Shown: positions 14,150 through 21,662, numbered from the stretch's first letter. The stretch is 38,709 bases of DNA from an uncultured Collinsella sp. (GCA_900548935.1 URMR01000002.1:1-38709); one strand, 5' to 3'. Made by a program: numbers and translations. The notes: generated from the letters alone by a model not told the origin.

Positions 14150-15820
14150 ATGTCTCAAGAAACCATCCGCGCGGCCGAGCGTGCCGCGGGACAGGTGACG
14201 ACCATGTCGACGTATGATCCGGACTCCGACCAGCTGCATGAGGAATGTGGCATCTTTGGTGTGTGGGCACCCGATCGCGATGTGGCTCGACTGACGTACT
14301 TTGGTCTGCGCGCGTTGCAGCATCGCGGCCAGGAATCGGCGGGAATCGCCGTGGGCGATGGCGGCACGGTTATGGTTCGTAAAGACCTGGGACTGCTCGA
14401 TCGCGTGTTCTCCAACGCTGACCTGTCGACGCTCTCCGGCCAGCTGGCCGTGGGCCACGTGCGCTATGGCACTGCCGGCGCCAAGAGTTGGGAAGCCTCG
14501 CAGCCGCATCTTTCTACCATCAACAGCGTCATCATCGCGCTTGCTCACAACGGCACTCTGGTCAACACCGACGAGCTGCGCCGTCAGCTGATCGAGCTGG
14601 GCGTGCCGTTCCTTTCCAATTCGGATTCCGAGGTCGCGACCAAGCTTATCGGCTACTTCACCCAGCGTACGGGCCACCTGCGCGAGGGCATTCGCAAGAC
14701 CATGGAGCTCGTGCGCGGCGGCTACGCCATGACACTCATCAACGAGCAGGCACTCTACGCCTTCCGCGACCCGCACGGCATTCGTCCGCTGGTGCTGGGC
14801 AAGCTCGTGGACGAGGGTTTGGACCAGGCCGACGCCGCTTCTGTTTCGCAGCTGCCCTCGCAAGACGGTGCCTCGACGGTCGACTCCGCCGTCCATGTCA
14901 CGCGCGCCGGCGGCTGGGTCGTTGCTTCCGAGACGTGCGCACTCGATATCGTGGGTGCCGAGTATGTCCGTGATGTCCGCCCCGGCGAGATCTTGCGCAT
15001 CAGCGCCGAGGGCCTGGTGTCCGAGCAGGGCGTGCCCGCAGCCGAAGAGTCCGCCAACTGCATCTTTGAGCAGGTCTACTTTGCCCGCCCCGACTCCATC
15101 ATGAACGGCAAGAGCGTCTACGCCTGCCGTTACGACATGGGTCGTCAGCTGGCACACGAAGAGCCCGTCGAGGCCGATCTGGTCATCGGCGTGCCCGACT
15201 CCGGTCTGCCGCCCGCGGAGGGCTATTCGCACGAGAGCGGCATTCCCTTTGGCGAGGGCCTCATCAAGAATCGCTATGTGGGCCGTACGTTTATCGAGCC
15301 CACGCAGGAGCTGCGCGCCATGGGCGTGCGCATGAAGCTCAACCCGCTGCGTGACAACATCGAGGGCAAGCGCCTGGTCGTGATCGACGACTCCATCGTA
15401 CGCGGCACCACCATGGTGCAGCTCGTCAAGATGCTGCGCAATGCCGGCGCCAAGGAGATTCACATCCGCATCAACTCGCCCGAGGTCATCTGGCCGTGCT
15501 TCTACGGTATCGATACCGACGTGCAGTCGCAGCTCATCAGCGCCAACAAGACCGTCGATGAGATTTGTGAGTATATCGGCGCCGATTCGCTGGCCTTCCT
15601 TTCGGTCGAGGGCCTGCTTAAGGTCATGCCCAAGGGCGGTTACTGCGATGCGTGCTTTACCGGCCGCTACCCCGTGGCGATTCCCGAGAGTTTTGGCCGC
15701 GACAAGTTCATGGAGGGCTTTAAGCCCCGCAACCTGGACAAGCCACTGCACTTTGACGACGACGCCGTGGTCGAGAAATACGACGACCGCAGCTGGGAAG
15801 AGGAACACGGCGAGGCCTAA
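14150..15820 (+). CDS. purF: Amidophosphoribosyltransferase
   Basis: First committed purine step: PRPP plus glutamine to phosphoribosylamine. 556 residues. The N-terminal Ntn glutaminase domain has the expected nucleophile Cys33 in ECGIFGVWA, so the 32 residues before it would be a cleaved propeptide, longer than the Bacillus propeptide. The C-terminal phosphoribosyltransferase domain has the PRPP loop VVIDDSIVRGTT at about residues 409-420, and Cys residues near the C-terminus (YCDACFTGRYP) resemble the [4Fe-4S] ligands of the Bacillus-type enzyme. GAGGGG (14139-14144) supports ATG 14150; ATG 14204 is an alternative that would leave a 14-residue propeptide. The stop codon directly abuts a hairpin element. 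Confidence 0.96.
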   Translation: MSQETIRAAERAAGQVTTMSTYDPDSDQLHEECGIFGVWAPDRDVARLTYFGLRALQHRGQESAGIAVGDGGTVMVRKDLGLLDRVFSNADLSTLSGQLAVGHVRYGTAGAKSWEASQPHLSTINSVIIALAHNGTLVNTDELRRQLIELGVPFLSNSDSEVATKLIGYFTQRTGHLREGIRKTMELVRGGYAMTLINEQALYAFRDPHGIRPLVLGKLVDEGLDQADAASVSQLPSQDGASTVDSAVHVTRAGGWVVASETCALDIVGAEYVRDVRPGEILRISAEGLVSEQGVPAAEESANCIFEQVYFARPDSIMNGKSVYACRYDMGRQLAHEEPVEADLVIGVPDSGLPPAEGYSHESGIPFGEGLIKNRYVGRTFIEPTQELRAMGVRMKLNPLRDNIEGKRLVVIDDSIVRGTTMVQLVKMLRNAGAKEIHIRINSPEVIWPCFYGIDTDVQSQLISANKTVDEICEYIGADSLAFLSVEGLLKVMPKGGYCDACFTGRYPVAIPESFGRDKFMEGFKPRNLDKPLHFDDDAVVEKYDDRSWEEEHGEA

Positions 15821-15860
15821 AACCTGCCAAAAAGGGACAGGTTTATTTTGGTAGGTTTTA
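15819..15860 (+). repeat. GGGACAG-loop hairpin abutting the purF stop codon
   Basis: AAAACCTGCCAAAA (15819-15832) pairs with TTTTGGTAGGTTTT (15846-15859), 14 bp with one G-U; the loop is AGGGACAGGTTTA. An alternative pairing AAACCTG (15820-15826) with CAGGTTT (15838-15844) is possible. A near copy lies after the pth stop codon (28167-28210). Confidence 0.75.
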
Positions 15861-15881
15861 CCTGCTGTTTTGTTGATATGA

Positions 15882-15956
15882 CGGCGCGCGTTGTTATGGC
15901 GCGCGCCGAAATGAACGCAACTATGAGCACCGTTTGGCGCCCGGGCGGCGGACGGT
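15882..15956 (+). promoter_or_regulatory. Two hairpins in the purM leader
   Basis: CGGCGCGCG (15882-15890) pairs perfectly with 15900-15908; then ACCGT (15929-15933) pairs with ACGGT (15952-15956) around a GCCCGGGC centre, ending about 10 bases before the purM ribosome binding site. No T-tract follows. They may slow transcription or shape translation of purM; no known riboswitch core is visible. Confidence 0.4.
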
Positions 15957-15976
15957 AGTGGGAGAGGAAGGCTCAG

Positions 15977-17080
15977 ATGAGCGACAGCAAGCATGTGACG
16001 TATGAGGATGCCGGCGTCGATACCGCTGAGGGCGGCCGCGCCGTCGACGCTATTAAGCAAATGGTTAAGGACACCAACCGTCCCGAGGTTATCGGCGGCA
16101 TTGGTGGCTTTGGTGGCCTGTTCTCGGCCGCCGCGCTTAAGGATATGGAAGACCCGATCCTGATCAGCGGTACCGACGGCGTGGGCACCAAGCTCGTGCT
16201 CGCCCAGATCATGGACCGTCACGAGACGGTGGGTCAGGACCTGGTCGCCATGTGCGTTAACGACATTTTGGCTTCGGGCGCCGAGCCGCTGTTCTTCCTG
16301 GACTACGTTGCCATCGGCCACATTGAGGCCGAGCACATGGCAAAGATCATCAAGGGTGTGGCCGACGGCTGTAAGCTCGCGGGCTGCGCGCTCGTGGGCG
16401 GCGAGATGGCCGAGCACCCCGGCGTCATGGCTCCTGCCGACTACGACCTTGCCGGCTTTACCGTGGGCGTCGTCGACCGTCCCAAGATGCTCGACCCCGC
16501 AAACGTCCGCCCGGGCGATGTGATCCTGGGCCTGCCTTCCACCGGCGTGCACTCCAACGGCTACTCGCTCGTGCGTAAGGTCTTTGGCGTCGACGGTATT
16601 AAGCCGGGCACGCCCGAGGCCGCCGCTAAGGCGGAGGAGCTGAGCCGTCCGCTCGAGGAGCTCGGCGGCGCATCGCTGGCAGACGCCCTGCTGGCTCCCA
16701 CGCGCATCTACGTCAAGCCGATTCTGGAGCTGCTGCGCGGCGGCGCTCCGGTGCACGCCATTGCCCACATCACTGGCGGCGGTATTACCGAGAACCTCAA
16801 CCGCGCGCTCGCCGACGACGTCGACGCCGTGGTCACCCGCAACGGTGCCGAGATGGGCTGGGACGTTCCTCCCGTCATCACCTACGTGTCGCGCCAGGCC
16901 GAGCTCGCGCCCAACGAGGCATGCAAGACCTTCAACATGGGCGTCGGCCTGTGCCTGATCGTCGCTCCCGAGGACGAGGCCGCGGTGACCGAGGCCCTGG
17001 TCGCGCTGGGCGAGAAGCCGTTCCGCGTGGGCGAGTGCGTCGAGGGCTCCGGTAAGGTCGTGTACTCCGATGAGCGCTAA
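15977..17080 (+). CDS. purM: Phosphoribosylformylglycinamidine cyclo-ligase (AIR synthetase)
   Basis: Closes the imidazole ring of FGAM with ATP to give aminoimidazole ribonucleotide. 367 residues, a little longer than usual (~345). Signatures: GGFGGLFSAAAL (glycine-rich N-terminus), LISGTDGVGTKL (nucleotide-binding strand), CVNDILASGAEPLFFLDY, ALVGGEMAEHPG and GLPSTGVHSNGYSLVR, with HITGGGITENLNR in the C-terminal domain. GAGAGGAAGG at 15961-15970 sets the start. Its last 11 bases overlap purN, so the two are translationally coupled. Confidence 0.97.
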   Translation: MSDSKHVTYEDAGVDTAEGGRAVDAIKQMVKDTNRPEVIGGIGGFGGLFSAAALKDMEDPILISGTDGVGTKLVLAQIMDRHETVGQDLVAMCVNDILASGAEPLFFLDYVAIGHIEAEHMAKIIKGVADGCKLAGCALVGGEMAEHPGVMAPADYDLAGFTVGVVDRPKMLDPANVRPGDVILGLPSTGVHSNGYSLVRKVFGVDGIKPGTPEAAAKAEELSRPLEELGGASLADALLAPTRIYVKPILELLRGGAPVHAIAHITGGGITENLNRALADDVDAVVTRNGAEMGWDVPPVITYVSRQAELAPNEACKTFNMGVGLCLIVAPEDEAAVTEALVALGEKPFRVGECVEGSGKVVYSDER

Positions 17081-17777
17081 CGAGCAGATGGCTGCTGCCG
17101 AGAGCCTGGGCTTTGTGCCCTACACCCGTCCGACCGGCACCGATACGGCCGAGCCGCTCAAGATCGGTGTGCTCATCAGCGGTTCGGGTACCAACCTGCA
17201 AGCGCTGATCGATCTGATCGCCGCCGGCAAGCTCAACGTTTCGATTGAACTTGTGGTGTCGAGCCGTCCTTCGGCTAAGGGTTTGCAGCGCGCTGAGCGC
17301 GCGGGCATCCAGACGCTCACGCTGTCCAAGGATGTCTATGCCGACCCTATTGCCGCCGACGAGATCATCGCGCACGAGCTTCTCGAGCGCGGCTGCGAGT
17401 ATGTGGTCATGGCCGGCTACATGCGCATGGTGCACACGCCTCTGCTGGCGGCGTTTCCCAACCGCGTGGTCAACTTGCATCCGGCGCTGCTGCCGAGCTT
17501 TACCGGTGCGCATGCGATTGACGACGCCTTTGCGCGCGGCGTCAAGGTAACTGGCGTGACCGTGCATTTTGCCAACGAGATCTACGACAACGGTCCCATC
17601 ATCGCCCAGCGCGCGCTGGCCGTTGAGGAAGGCTGGGACGTCGATACGCTCGAGGAGCACATCCATGCGATTGAGCACGTGCTGTATCCCGAGGTCGTGC
17701 AGATGCTCGCCGACGGCCGCGTCCACGTGCTGGAGAGCGGCAAGGTCGCAATTGATGCGCCGCGCCATCGTACGTAA
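17070..17777 (+). CDS. purN: Phosphoribosylglycinamide formyltransferase
   Basis: Transfers a formyl group from 10-formyltetrahydrofolate to GAR. 235 residues with an extra 29 at the N-terminus before IGVLISGSGTNLQALID. Catalytic residues Asn135 and His137 (NLHPALLPSF) and Asp173 (YDNGPII) sit exactly 29 positions after Asn106, His108 and Asp144 of E. coli PurN, so the core is collinear. The start overlaps the end of purM by 11 bases; an internal start after the extension is not better supported. Together with purD, purF, purM and purE the window holds five purine genes. Confidence 0.95.
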   Translation: MSANEQMAAAESLGFVPYTRPTGTDTAEPLKIGVLISGSGTNLQALIDLIAAGKLNVSIELVVSSRPSAKGLQRAERAGIQTLTLSKDVYADPIAADEIIAHELLERGCEYVVMAGYMRMVHTPLLAAFPNRVVNLHPALLPSFTGAHAIDDAFARGVKVTGVTVHFANEIYDNGPIIAQRALAVEEGWDVDTLEEHIHAIEHVLYPEVVQMLADGRVHVLESGKVAIDAPRHRT

Positions 17778-17816
17778 AAGGATTCGCTCGGTTTTCCTTA
17801 CAACGTAAACTATCAA

Positions 17817-17862
17817 AAAGCTGATTGGGGCATATGGAATCACATGTGCCCCAATCAGCTTT
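17817..17862 (+). terminator. Terminator hairpin after purN
   Basis: AAAGCTGATTGGGGCA (17817-17832) pairs perfectly with 17847-17862 over 16 bp, followed by a weak TTATT. It closes the purF-purM-purN transcript. Confidence 0.82.
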
Positions 17863-17958
17863 ATTACCTCTTTGTTTTTGGACTCTGGATAACGTGACGG
17901 GCGTCATTTCCATCCCAAGAAATCCGATAGGGCCTCGTCTGCGTGTGGGCGGGCCTTT

Positions 17959-17986
17959 TTGCGTGGCCTTTTAGGTCTGCTATACT
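17959..17986 (+). promoter_or_regulatory. Promoter of the toxin-antitoxin pair
   Basis: TTGCGT (17959-17964), 16-base spacer and TATACT (17981-17986), 25 bases ahead of the antitoxin start. The -10 is bracketed by GCTA...TAGC (17979-17992), a short dyad that could be the autoregulatory site of a RelB/DinJ-type repressor. Confidence 0.5.
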
Positions 17987-18010
17987 GCTAGCAAGTAGAG
18001 AGGAGCCGCT

Positions 18011-18355
18011 ATGGGTACAGCAACGGTGCAGCTCAACACGCGAATCGACCCTATGCTCAAAGCTGGTGGCGATGCAGTCCTAACTCGCAATGGATTGGGG
18101 TCGAGCGATGCCATTCGTGCGCTTTGGGCCTATCTCGTCGAGCATCAAACGTTGCCGGGATTTATGGTGGCGGATAAGCGCGAGGCGCCCCGTGCGGAGA
18201 GTCTGGCCGAGCAGGGGTGTGGCCTAGCTTTTTCTTCGTTGGGGCTCAGTGCTTCGGATTTTGCGCCAGCTGGATCATCTGCGGAAGACTGGGATGCCGT
18301 ACGAGATGATATGTATGACGCGATGATTGCCGACATCGAGGCGAATTGCCGATGA
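18011..18355 (+). CDS. RelB/DinJ-family antitoxin
   Basis: A 114-residue protein whose N-terminus VQLNTRIDPMLKAGGDAVLTRNGL followed by SSDAIRALW has the strand-helix-helix layout and wording of RelB/DinJ antitoxins, which bind DNA as ribbon-helix-helix dimers and neutralise a toxin with the C-terminal part. GAGAGGAG precedes the ATG. The C-terminal half is less conserved and acidic, as expected for a toxin-binding tail. It overlaps the PIN toxin gene by four bases (ATGA), the classic coupled order antitoxin-toxin. DinJ/RelB usually pair with RelE/YafQ-type toxins; here the partner is a PIN nuclease, a less usual match. Confidence 0.82.
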   Translation: MGTATVQLNTRIDPMLKAGGDAVLTRNGLGSSDAIRALWAYLVEHQTLPGFMVADKREAPRAESLAEQGCGLAFSSLGLSASDFAPAGSSAEDWDAVRDDMYDAMIADIEANCR

Positions 18356-18819
18356 TTGAGGCAAAGCATCTTTTGGTAGATACGAACGTTTGGCTCGATT
18401 ATTACCTGCAAGAGGGGGCGTTCGACGAAGCGAAGAGATTGGTTGAACTGGCCGAGGCAGGAAAGATCGACCTTGTGTATGCGCCAACGACGGCAAAGGA
18501 CGTGTTCTATATTTTGCCTCGGCGACTAGCCCGGCGGAATGTGAATGGGATTAACGTGTCGTTTGCCTCGGCGTCATGGGCCTGCATTGAGCACATGATG
18601 CAGGTGGCAACTGCCTCTCCGCTTTCGTTGGCAGAGTGCGAGATGGCGCGCATGCTTGGCAAACACATGCCGGATCTTGAAGACAACCTCATCATCGCTT
18701 CGGGCGAGACGGCAGATGTTGACTACGTGGTCACGAGTGACCGCCGCATGCTGGAGGCGATGCCCGAAGTTTGCCTGACGCCTGCCCGCGCACTCGATAT
18801 GATTGGAATCCTCGACTAA
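18352..18819 (+). CDS. PIN-domain ribonuclease toxin
   Basis: A 155-residue PIN-domain protein, expected to be a metal-dependent RNase held inactive by the adjacent antitoxin. Conserved acidic residues are visible: Asp10 in LLVDTNVWLD, a Glu in the central helix (LAECEMARM), Asp in LEDNLIIA and Asp in YVVTSDRRML. The ATG at 18352 overlaps the antitoxin stop codon (ATGA); the upstream TTG at 18346 is less likely. The pair sits as a small cassette between the purine genes and the EIIA gene. Confidence 0.87.
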   Translation: MIEAKHLLVDTNVWLDYYLQEGAFDEAKRLVELAEAGKIDLVYAPTTAKDVFYILPRRLARRNVNGINVSFASASWACIEHMMQVATASPLSLAECEMARMLGKHMPDLEDNLIIASGETADVDYVVTSDRRMLEAMPEVCLTPARALDMIGILD

Positions 18820-18884
18820 CCTTGCCTGCCTCGTTTCGTTATCATATGGGGCATTGTGAACCTCGTGCAACTTTGGAGGACAGT

Positions 18885-19352
18885 ATGGCGGATAACGCCG
18901 AGATGCTATTCTCGCCTGAGCTGGTGTTTTTTGATTGGGAGTGCGCGACGCCGGATGAGGTGTTTGCGCGGCTCGAGGGTGAGCTTGCACCGCGTGGCTA
19001 CATTTCGTCCGGTTGGCTTGACGCCGTTCGCGCACGCGAGGACGCCTATCCCACGGGCCTTGCCATGCCGGCGGCCAACATCGCTATCCCACACACCGAC
19101 CCGGGGTTTGTGGCTAAGCCCTATATCGCGGTGGTAAAGCCCGCCGCGCCCGTCACGTTCAATGCTATGGCGGGCATGGGCGCCCCCGTGCCCGCGCAGA
19201 TTATTATCAATCTGGGCATTGCCGAGCCGGGCGGCCAGGTCGAGGCCCTGCAAGCGCTTATGAATATCTTTATGGATGCCGACGCCGCAGCTGACGTGCT
19301 CGGCCAGACCACGTGCCAAGGCATGGTCGATGCCATCCGCCGTCACTTTTAG
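18885..19352 (+). CDS. PTS EIIA domain protein (fructose/mannitol-galactitol type)
   Basis: A 155-residue stand-alone EIIA of the PTS_EIIA_2 family. The phosphorylatable His lies in AIPHTDP at about residue 68, the hallmark of this family, and the remaining pattern (INLGIAEPGGQVEALQALMNIFMD) fits galactitol-type EIIA. No EIIB or EIIC gene is adjacent, so it either serves a permease elsewhere or has a regulatory role. TGGAGGA (18874-18880) sets the start at ATG 18885; the open frame extends further upstream without a ribosome binding site. The stop codon is followed at once by hairpin elements. Confidence 0.88.
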   Translation: MADNAEMLFSPELVFFDWECATPDEVFARLEGELAPRGYISSGWLDAVRAREDAYPTGLAMPAANIAIPHTDPGFVAKPYIAVVKPAAPVTFNAMAGMGAPVPAQIIINLGIAEPGGQVEALQALMNIFMDADAAADVLGQTTCQGMVDAIRRHF

Positions 19353-19353
19353 G

Positions 19354-19471
19354 GCCGGCACTTGGGGCTATCCCTAACTGCCGGCAGAAAAGGAATGTCC
19401 CTAATTGCCAACAGCCAGAACAGCCCCCTTTGCACCAAAATGGTGCAGATTAACCTGTCCCCCATGCACCA
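19354..19471 (-). repeat. Cluster of GGGAYA-type hairpin elements after the EIIA gene
   Basis: GCCGGCA (19354-19360) pairs with TGCCGGC (19379-19385) around a loop that reads TTAGGGATAGCCCC on the minus strand. A degenerate unit follows (AATTAGGGACATTCC on minus, ~19394-19408). Then TGCACCA (19431-19437), TGGTGCA (19441-19447) and TGCACCA (19465-19471) alternate; the last two enclose a loop that reads GGGGGACAGGTTAATC on the minus strand. The middle arm can pair with either neighbour. Confidence 0.6.
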
Positions 19472-19538
19472 GGTGTGTCGCGGGGGCCGCGTTGTGACAC
19501 AATGGCGTTTGTTCGATTCGTGATGCGAAAGGCCAACT

Positions 19539-20762
19539 ATGGCAAACAAGAAAAAGAACCCCGAGGCCGCGCCGACGCCCGAGCAACAGGCTCGCGCTGC
19601 CTCCAGCTCTCGTAAGAAGCAGCGCAAGACGTACGTGTCTAAGACCGTCAAAATCGTCCTAGTGGTTATCGGCGTGCTGGCAATGCTGCTTTCCGTCTCG
19701 GCCATGGCGTGCTCCGGCCTGATGTCGCAGACCGAAAGCGCCAGCTCGGGCTATAAGCTCACTGGTGGCGTGGCTGCCACCATCAACGGCACCAACCTCA
19801 CCGAGGACACCGTGACCAAGCAGATCATGAGCATGCGCACGTCCTATGGCTACACCAAGGACAAGGACTGGGCGCAGTATCTGGTCGACAACGATCTGAC
19901 GCCCAAGAAGTACCGCAAGCAGCTCATCGATTCCTACACGCAGCAGATTCTGCTTCAGCAGGCGCAGAAGGAAAACGGCGTGACGGTGTCGGACGAGGAA
20001 GTCGAGAAGGCATGGAAGGACGCGTGCAAGAGCGCGGGCGGTGCCAAGACCTTTAAGAAGACCTTTAAGACCTACGGCTATACCGAGGACACCTACAAGG
20101 ACTCGCTCAAGGAGAGCCTGGCACAGCAAAAGCTTAAGGATGCCGTGGCGCCCACCAGCAAGCCCAAGGACAGCGAGATCGTCGATTACATCAACGAGAA
20201 CCTGTCTAACTACAACGACGCCCGCCGCTCGTCGAACATCCTGATCAAGGTCGATTCCGACGCATCTGACGAGGACAAGGCCGCTGCCAAGGCCAAGACG
20301 CAGGAGTGCCTGGATAAGATCAACTCCGGCGAGCTGAGCTTTGAGGATGCCGTGGAGCAGTATTCCGACGACACCGGCTCCAAGGATAAGAAGGGCGATG
20401 TGGGCTGGGACAAGCTCACCACCTTCGTCGACAGCTATCAGGCGGCGCTCGAGGGGCTCAACAAGGGCGATGTGAGTGACGTCGTCGAGTCGACCTATGG
20501 TTACCACATCATCAAGTGCACCGACTACTTCCATGTCGATAACCAGGTCGATGACATTAAGCAGGTGCCCAAGGACATCAAGAAGTATGTTTCCAACGTG
20601 GTGAAGACGCAGGCGGCCAGTACTGCATACAGTGAGTGGCTGGAGCAGTACAAGAAGGACGCCGACATCACCGTCAACCCCATGCCCAAGGACGTGCCCT
20701 ATAACGTGAGTCTGAAGGGCGTCACCAAGAGCTCGACCGACGATTCGTCGACGACTGAGTAA
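19539..20762 (+). CDS. Membrane-anchored parvulin-type peptidyl-prolyl isomerase (PrsA/SurA-like foldase)
   Basis: A 407-residue extracytoplasmic folding factor. A lysine-rich cytoplasmic start is followed by one hydrophobic helix (~residues 39-61, VLVVIGVLAMLLSVSAMACSG); the Cys in MAC is only a poor lipobox, so an uncleaved anchor is more likely. A SurA-N-like helical domain (~75-225, beginning VAATINGTNLTEDTV) leads into a rotamase domain (~225-335) with SSNILIKV, LSFEDAVEQYSDD, KKGDVGW and YGYHIIKCTDY. The C-terminus is a Ser/Thr/Asp-rich tail. AAAGG lies 9 bases before ATG 19539. yqeY follows closely. Confidence 0.9.
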   Translation: MANKKKNPEAAPTPEQQARAASSSRKKQRKTYVSKTVKIVLVVIGVLAMLLSVSAMACSGLMSQTESASSGYKLTGGVAATINGTNLTEDTVTKQIMSMRTSYGYTKDKDWAQYLVDNDLTPKKYRKQLIDSYTQQILLQQAQKENGVTVSDEEVEKAWKDACKSAGGAKTFKKTFKTYGYTEDTYKDSLKESLAQQKLKDAVAPTSKPKDSEIVDYINENLSNYNDARRSSNILIKVDSDASDEDKAAAKAKTQECLDKINSGELSFEDAVEQYSDDTGSKDKKGDVGWDKLTTFVDSYQAALEGLNKGDVSDVVESTYGYHIIKCTDYFHVDNQVDDIKQVPKDIKKYVSNVVKTQAASTAYSEWLEQYKKDADITVNPMPKDVPYNVSLKGVTKSSTDDSSTTE

Positions 20763-20825
20763 TCTGAGTAATCATGGGGCGGTGCCCGCGTGAGTGCCGC
20801 CCACGCTATTGAGGAGGATTTGCAG

Positions 20826-21269
20826 ATGACCAACGAAGAGCTGCAGCAGGAAATGATCGCCGCCATGAAGGCCAAGGATAAGGTTCGCCTGTCCATCATT
20901 CGCCAGATCAAGGCCGAGGTGAAGAATATCGAGGTCAACGAGCGCCGCGACGTGACCGAGGAAGACGTCAACAGCATGATCAAGCGTCTGATTAAGCAGA
21001 CGAGCGAGACGCTGGAGATGTCCATTAAGGCCGGTACCGACCAGGACCGTACCGACAACCTGACCGAGCAGGTCAAGATTCTGGAGAGCCTGCTGCCCGC
21101 GCAGGTTTCGGGCGAGGAGCTCGAGGCTCTGATCGAGCAGGTCATCGCCGAACTGGGCGCCACGTCCAAAAAGCAGATGGGCCAGGTCATGGGAGCACTC
21201 GGCAAGGTCACCGGCGGCAACTTCGATAAGCCGGCCGCAGCAAAGATCGTCGGCGTAAAGCTCGCGTAA
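20826..21269 (+). CDS. GatB/YqeY domain protein
   Basis: A 147-residue YqeY-family protein, related to the tail domain of the GatB amidotransferase subunit and thought to interact with tRNA; no defined reaction. The full-length family pattern is seen: ELQQEMIAAMKAKDKVRLSIIRQIKAEVKN at the start (given here in two parts by position 4-33), ILESLLPAQVSGEEL in the middle and KQMGQVMGALGKVTGGNFD at the end. GAGGAGG (20811-20817) selects ATG 20826 over an upstream GTG. The stop codon is followed within four bases by structured element B. Confidence 0.88.
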   Translation: MTNEELQQEMIAAMKAKDKVRLSIIRQIKAEVKNIEVNERRDVTEEDVNSMIKRLIKQTSETLEMSIKAGTDQDRTDNLTEQVKILESLLPAQVSGEELEALIEQVIAELGATSKKQMGQVMGALGKVTGGNFDKPAAAKIVGVKLA

Positions 21270-21273
21270 TTTG

Positions 21274-21422
21274 TTACGCGGTTTTACCAAACCGCGTAAC
21301 GGCTCGACGCTGCAAACCCGTACACGCGGCAATCTGACGTTCAATTTCAAGGGCACGACCATAAGGTCTGCACCCTTTCATTTCACGTCACCTTGCTCGC
21401 GTGTACGGGTTTTCGCTGACTT
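21274..21422 (-). repeat. Structured intergenic element, copy B (149 bp)
   Basis: Reverse-orientation relative of copy A (2162-2309). On the minus strand, in order: AAGTCAGCGAAA (21422-21411), CAAGGTG (21395-21389), CAGATTG (21336-21330), TTGCAGCGTCGAG (21315-21303) and the TACC/GGTA hairpin GTTACGCGGTTT...AAACCGCGTAAC (21273-21300). A 14-bp stem pairs 21315-21328 with 21398-21411 and shares no sequence with copy A beyond its AA/TT end. The gap 21270-21662 holds this element, a terminator, a GGGGACAG palindrome and a weak promoter, and no gene I can support. Confidence 0.75.
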
Positions 21423-21444
21423 ATGCTCAACAAGGGCGGTTGGA

Positions 21445-21478
21445 GGGGGCATGACCATTGCGGTCGCGCCCCTTTTTT
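21445..21478 (+). terminator. Intrinsic terminator downstream of element B
   Basis: GGGG (from 21445), an inner GACC/GGTC helix and CCCC (21469-21472) form a bulged stem followed by TTTTTT (21473-21478). Plus-strand transcripts from yqeY would run through element B and end here. Confidence 0.8.
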
Positions 21479-21489
21479 GCTGGGCGGTG

Positions 21490-21556
21490 CTCATTGGGGA
21501 CAGACTTAAATGAGTACCCAATGAGTAGGTGCTCATTTAAGTCTGTCCCCAATGAG
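21490..21556. repeat. Perfect 25-bp palindrome built of two inverted GGGGACAG units
   Basis: Left arm 21490-21514 and right arm 21532-21556 are exact reverse complements over 25 bases. Each arm is itself a unit CTCATT-GGGGACAGACTTA-AATGAG, a small stem with the GGGGACAG loop. The 17-base spacer carries another AATGAG. Confidence 0.82.
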
Positions 21557-21662
21557 TGGGTTAAAGGTTGCGGGTTCTTTACGGGAATGTAGTGTGGGCT
21601 GCGGAAACGCGGTTCTTTCCGTACAATAGTTCAACTCGTGTAAACGCAGGGAAGGGACATTC

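Noticed and set aside
13876..14151. Small minus-strand gene of 91 codons in the CmpB-purF gap
   Set aside because: No ribosome binding site, no recognisable domain, and it crosses the purF promoter and start.
15882..15976. ZTP or purine riboswitch before purM
   Set aside because: Hairpins are present, but the conserved cores of these riboswitches are not.
14072..16768. Very long antisense open frame (898 codons) opposite purF-purM
   Set aside because: GC-rich third positions leave few stops on the opposite strand; the translation is low-complexity Arg/His/Leu/Ala text with no family signature, and purF and purM are certain. The same holds for long frames opposite purD (195-2267), carB (6633-8978) and prs (28211-29920).
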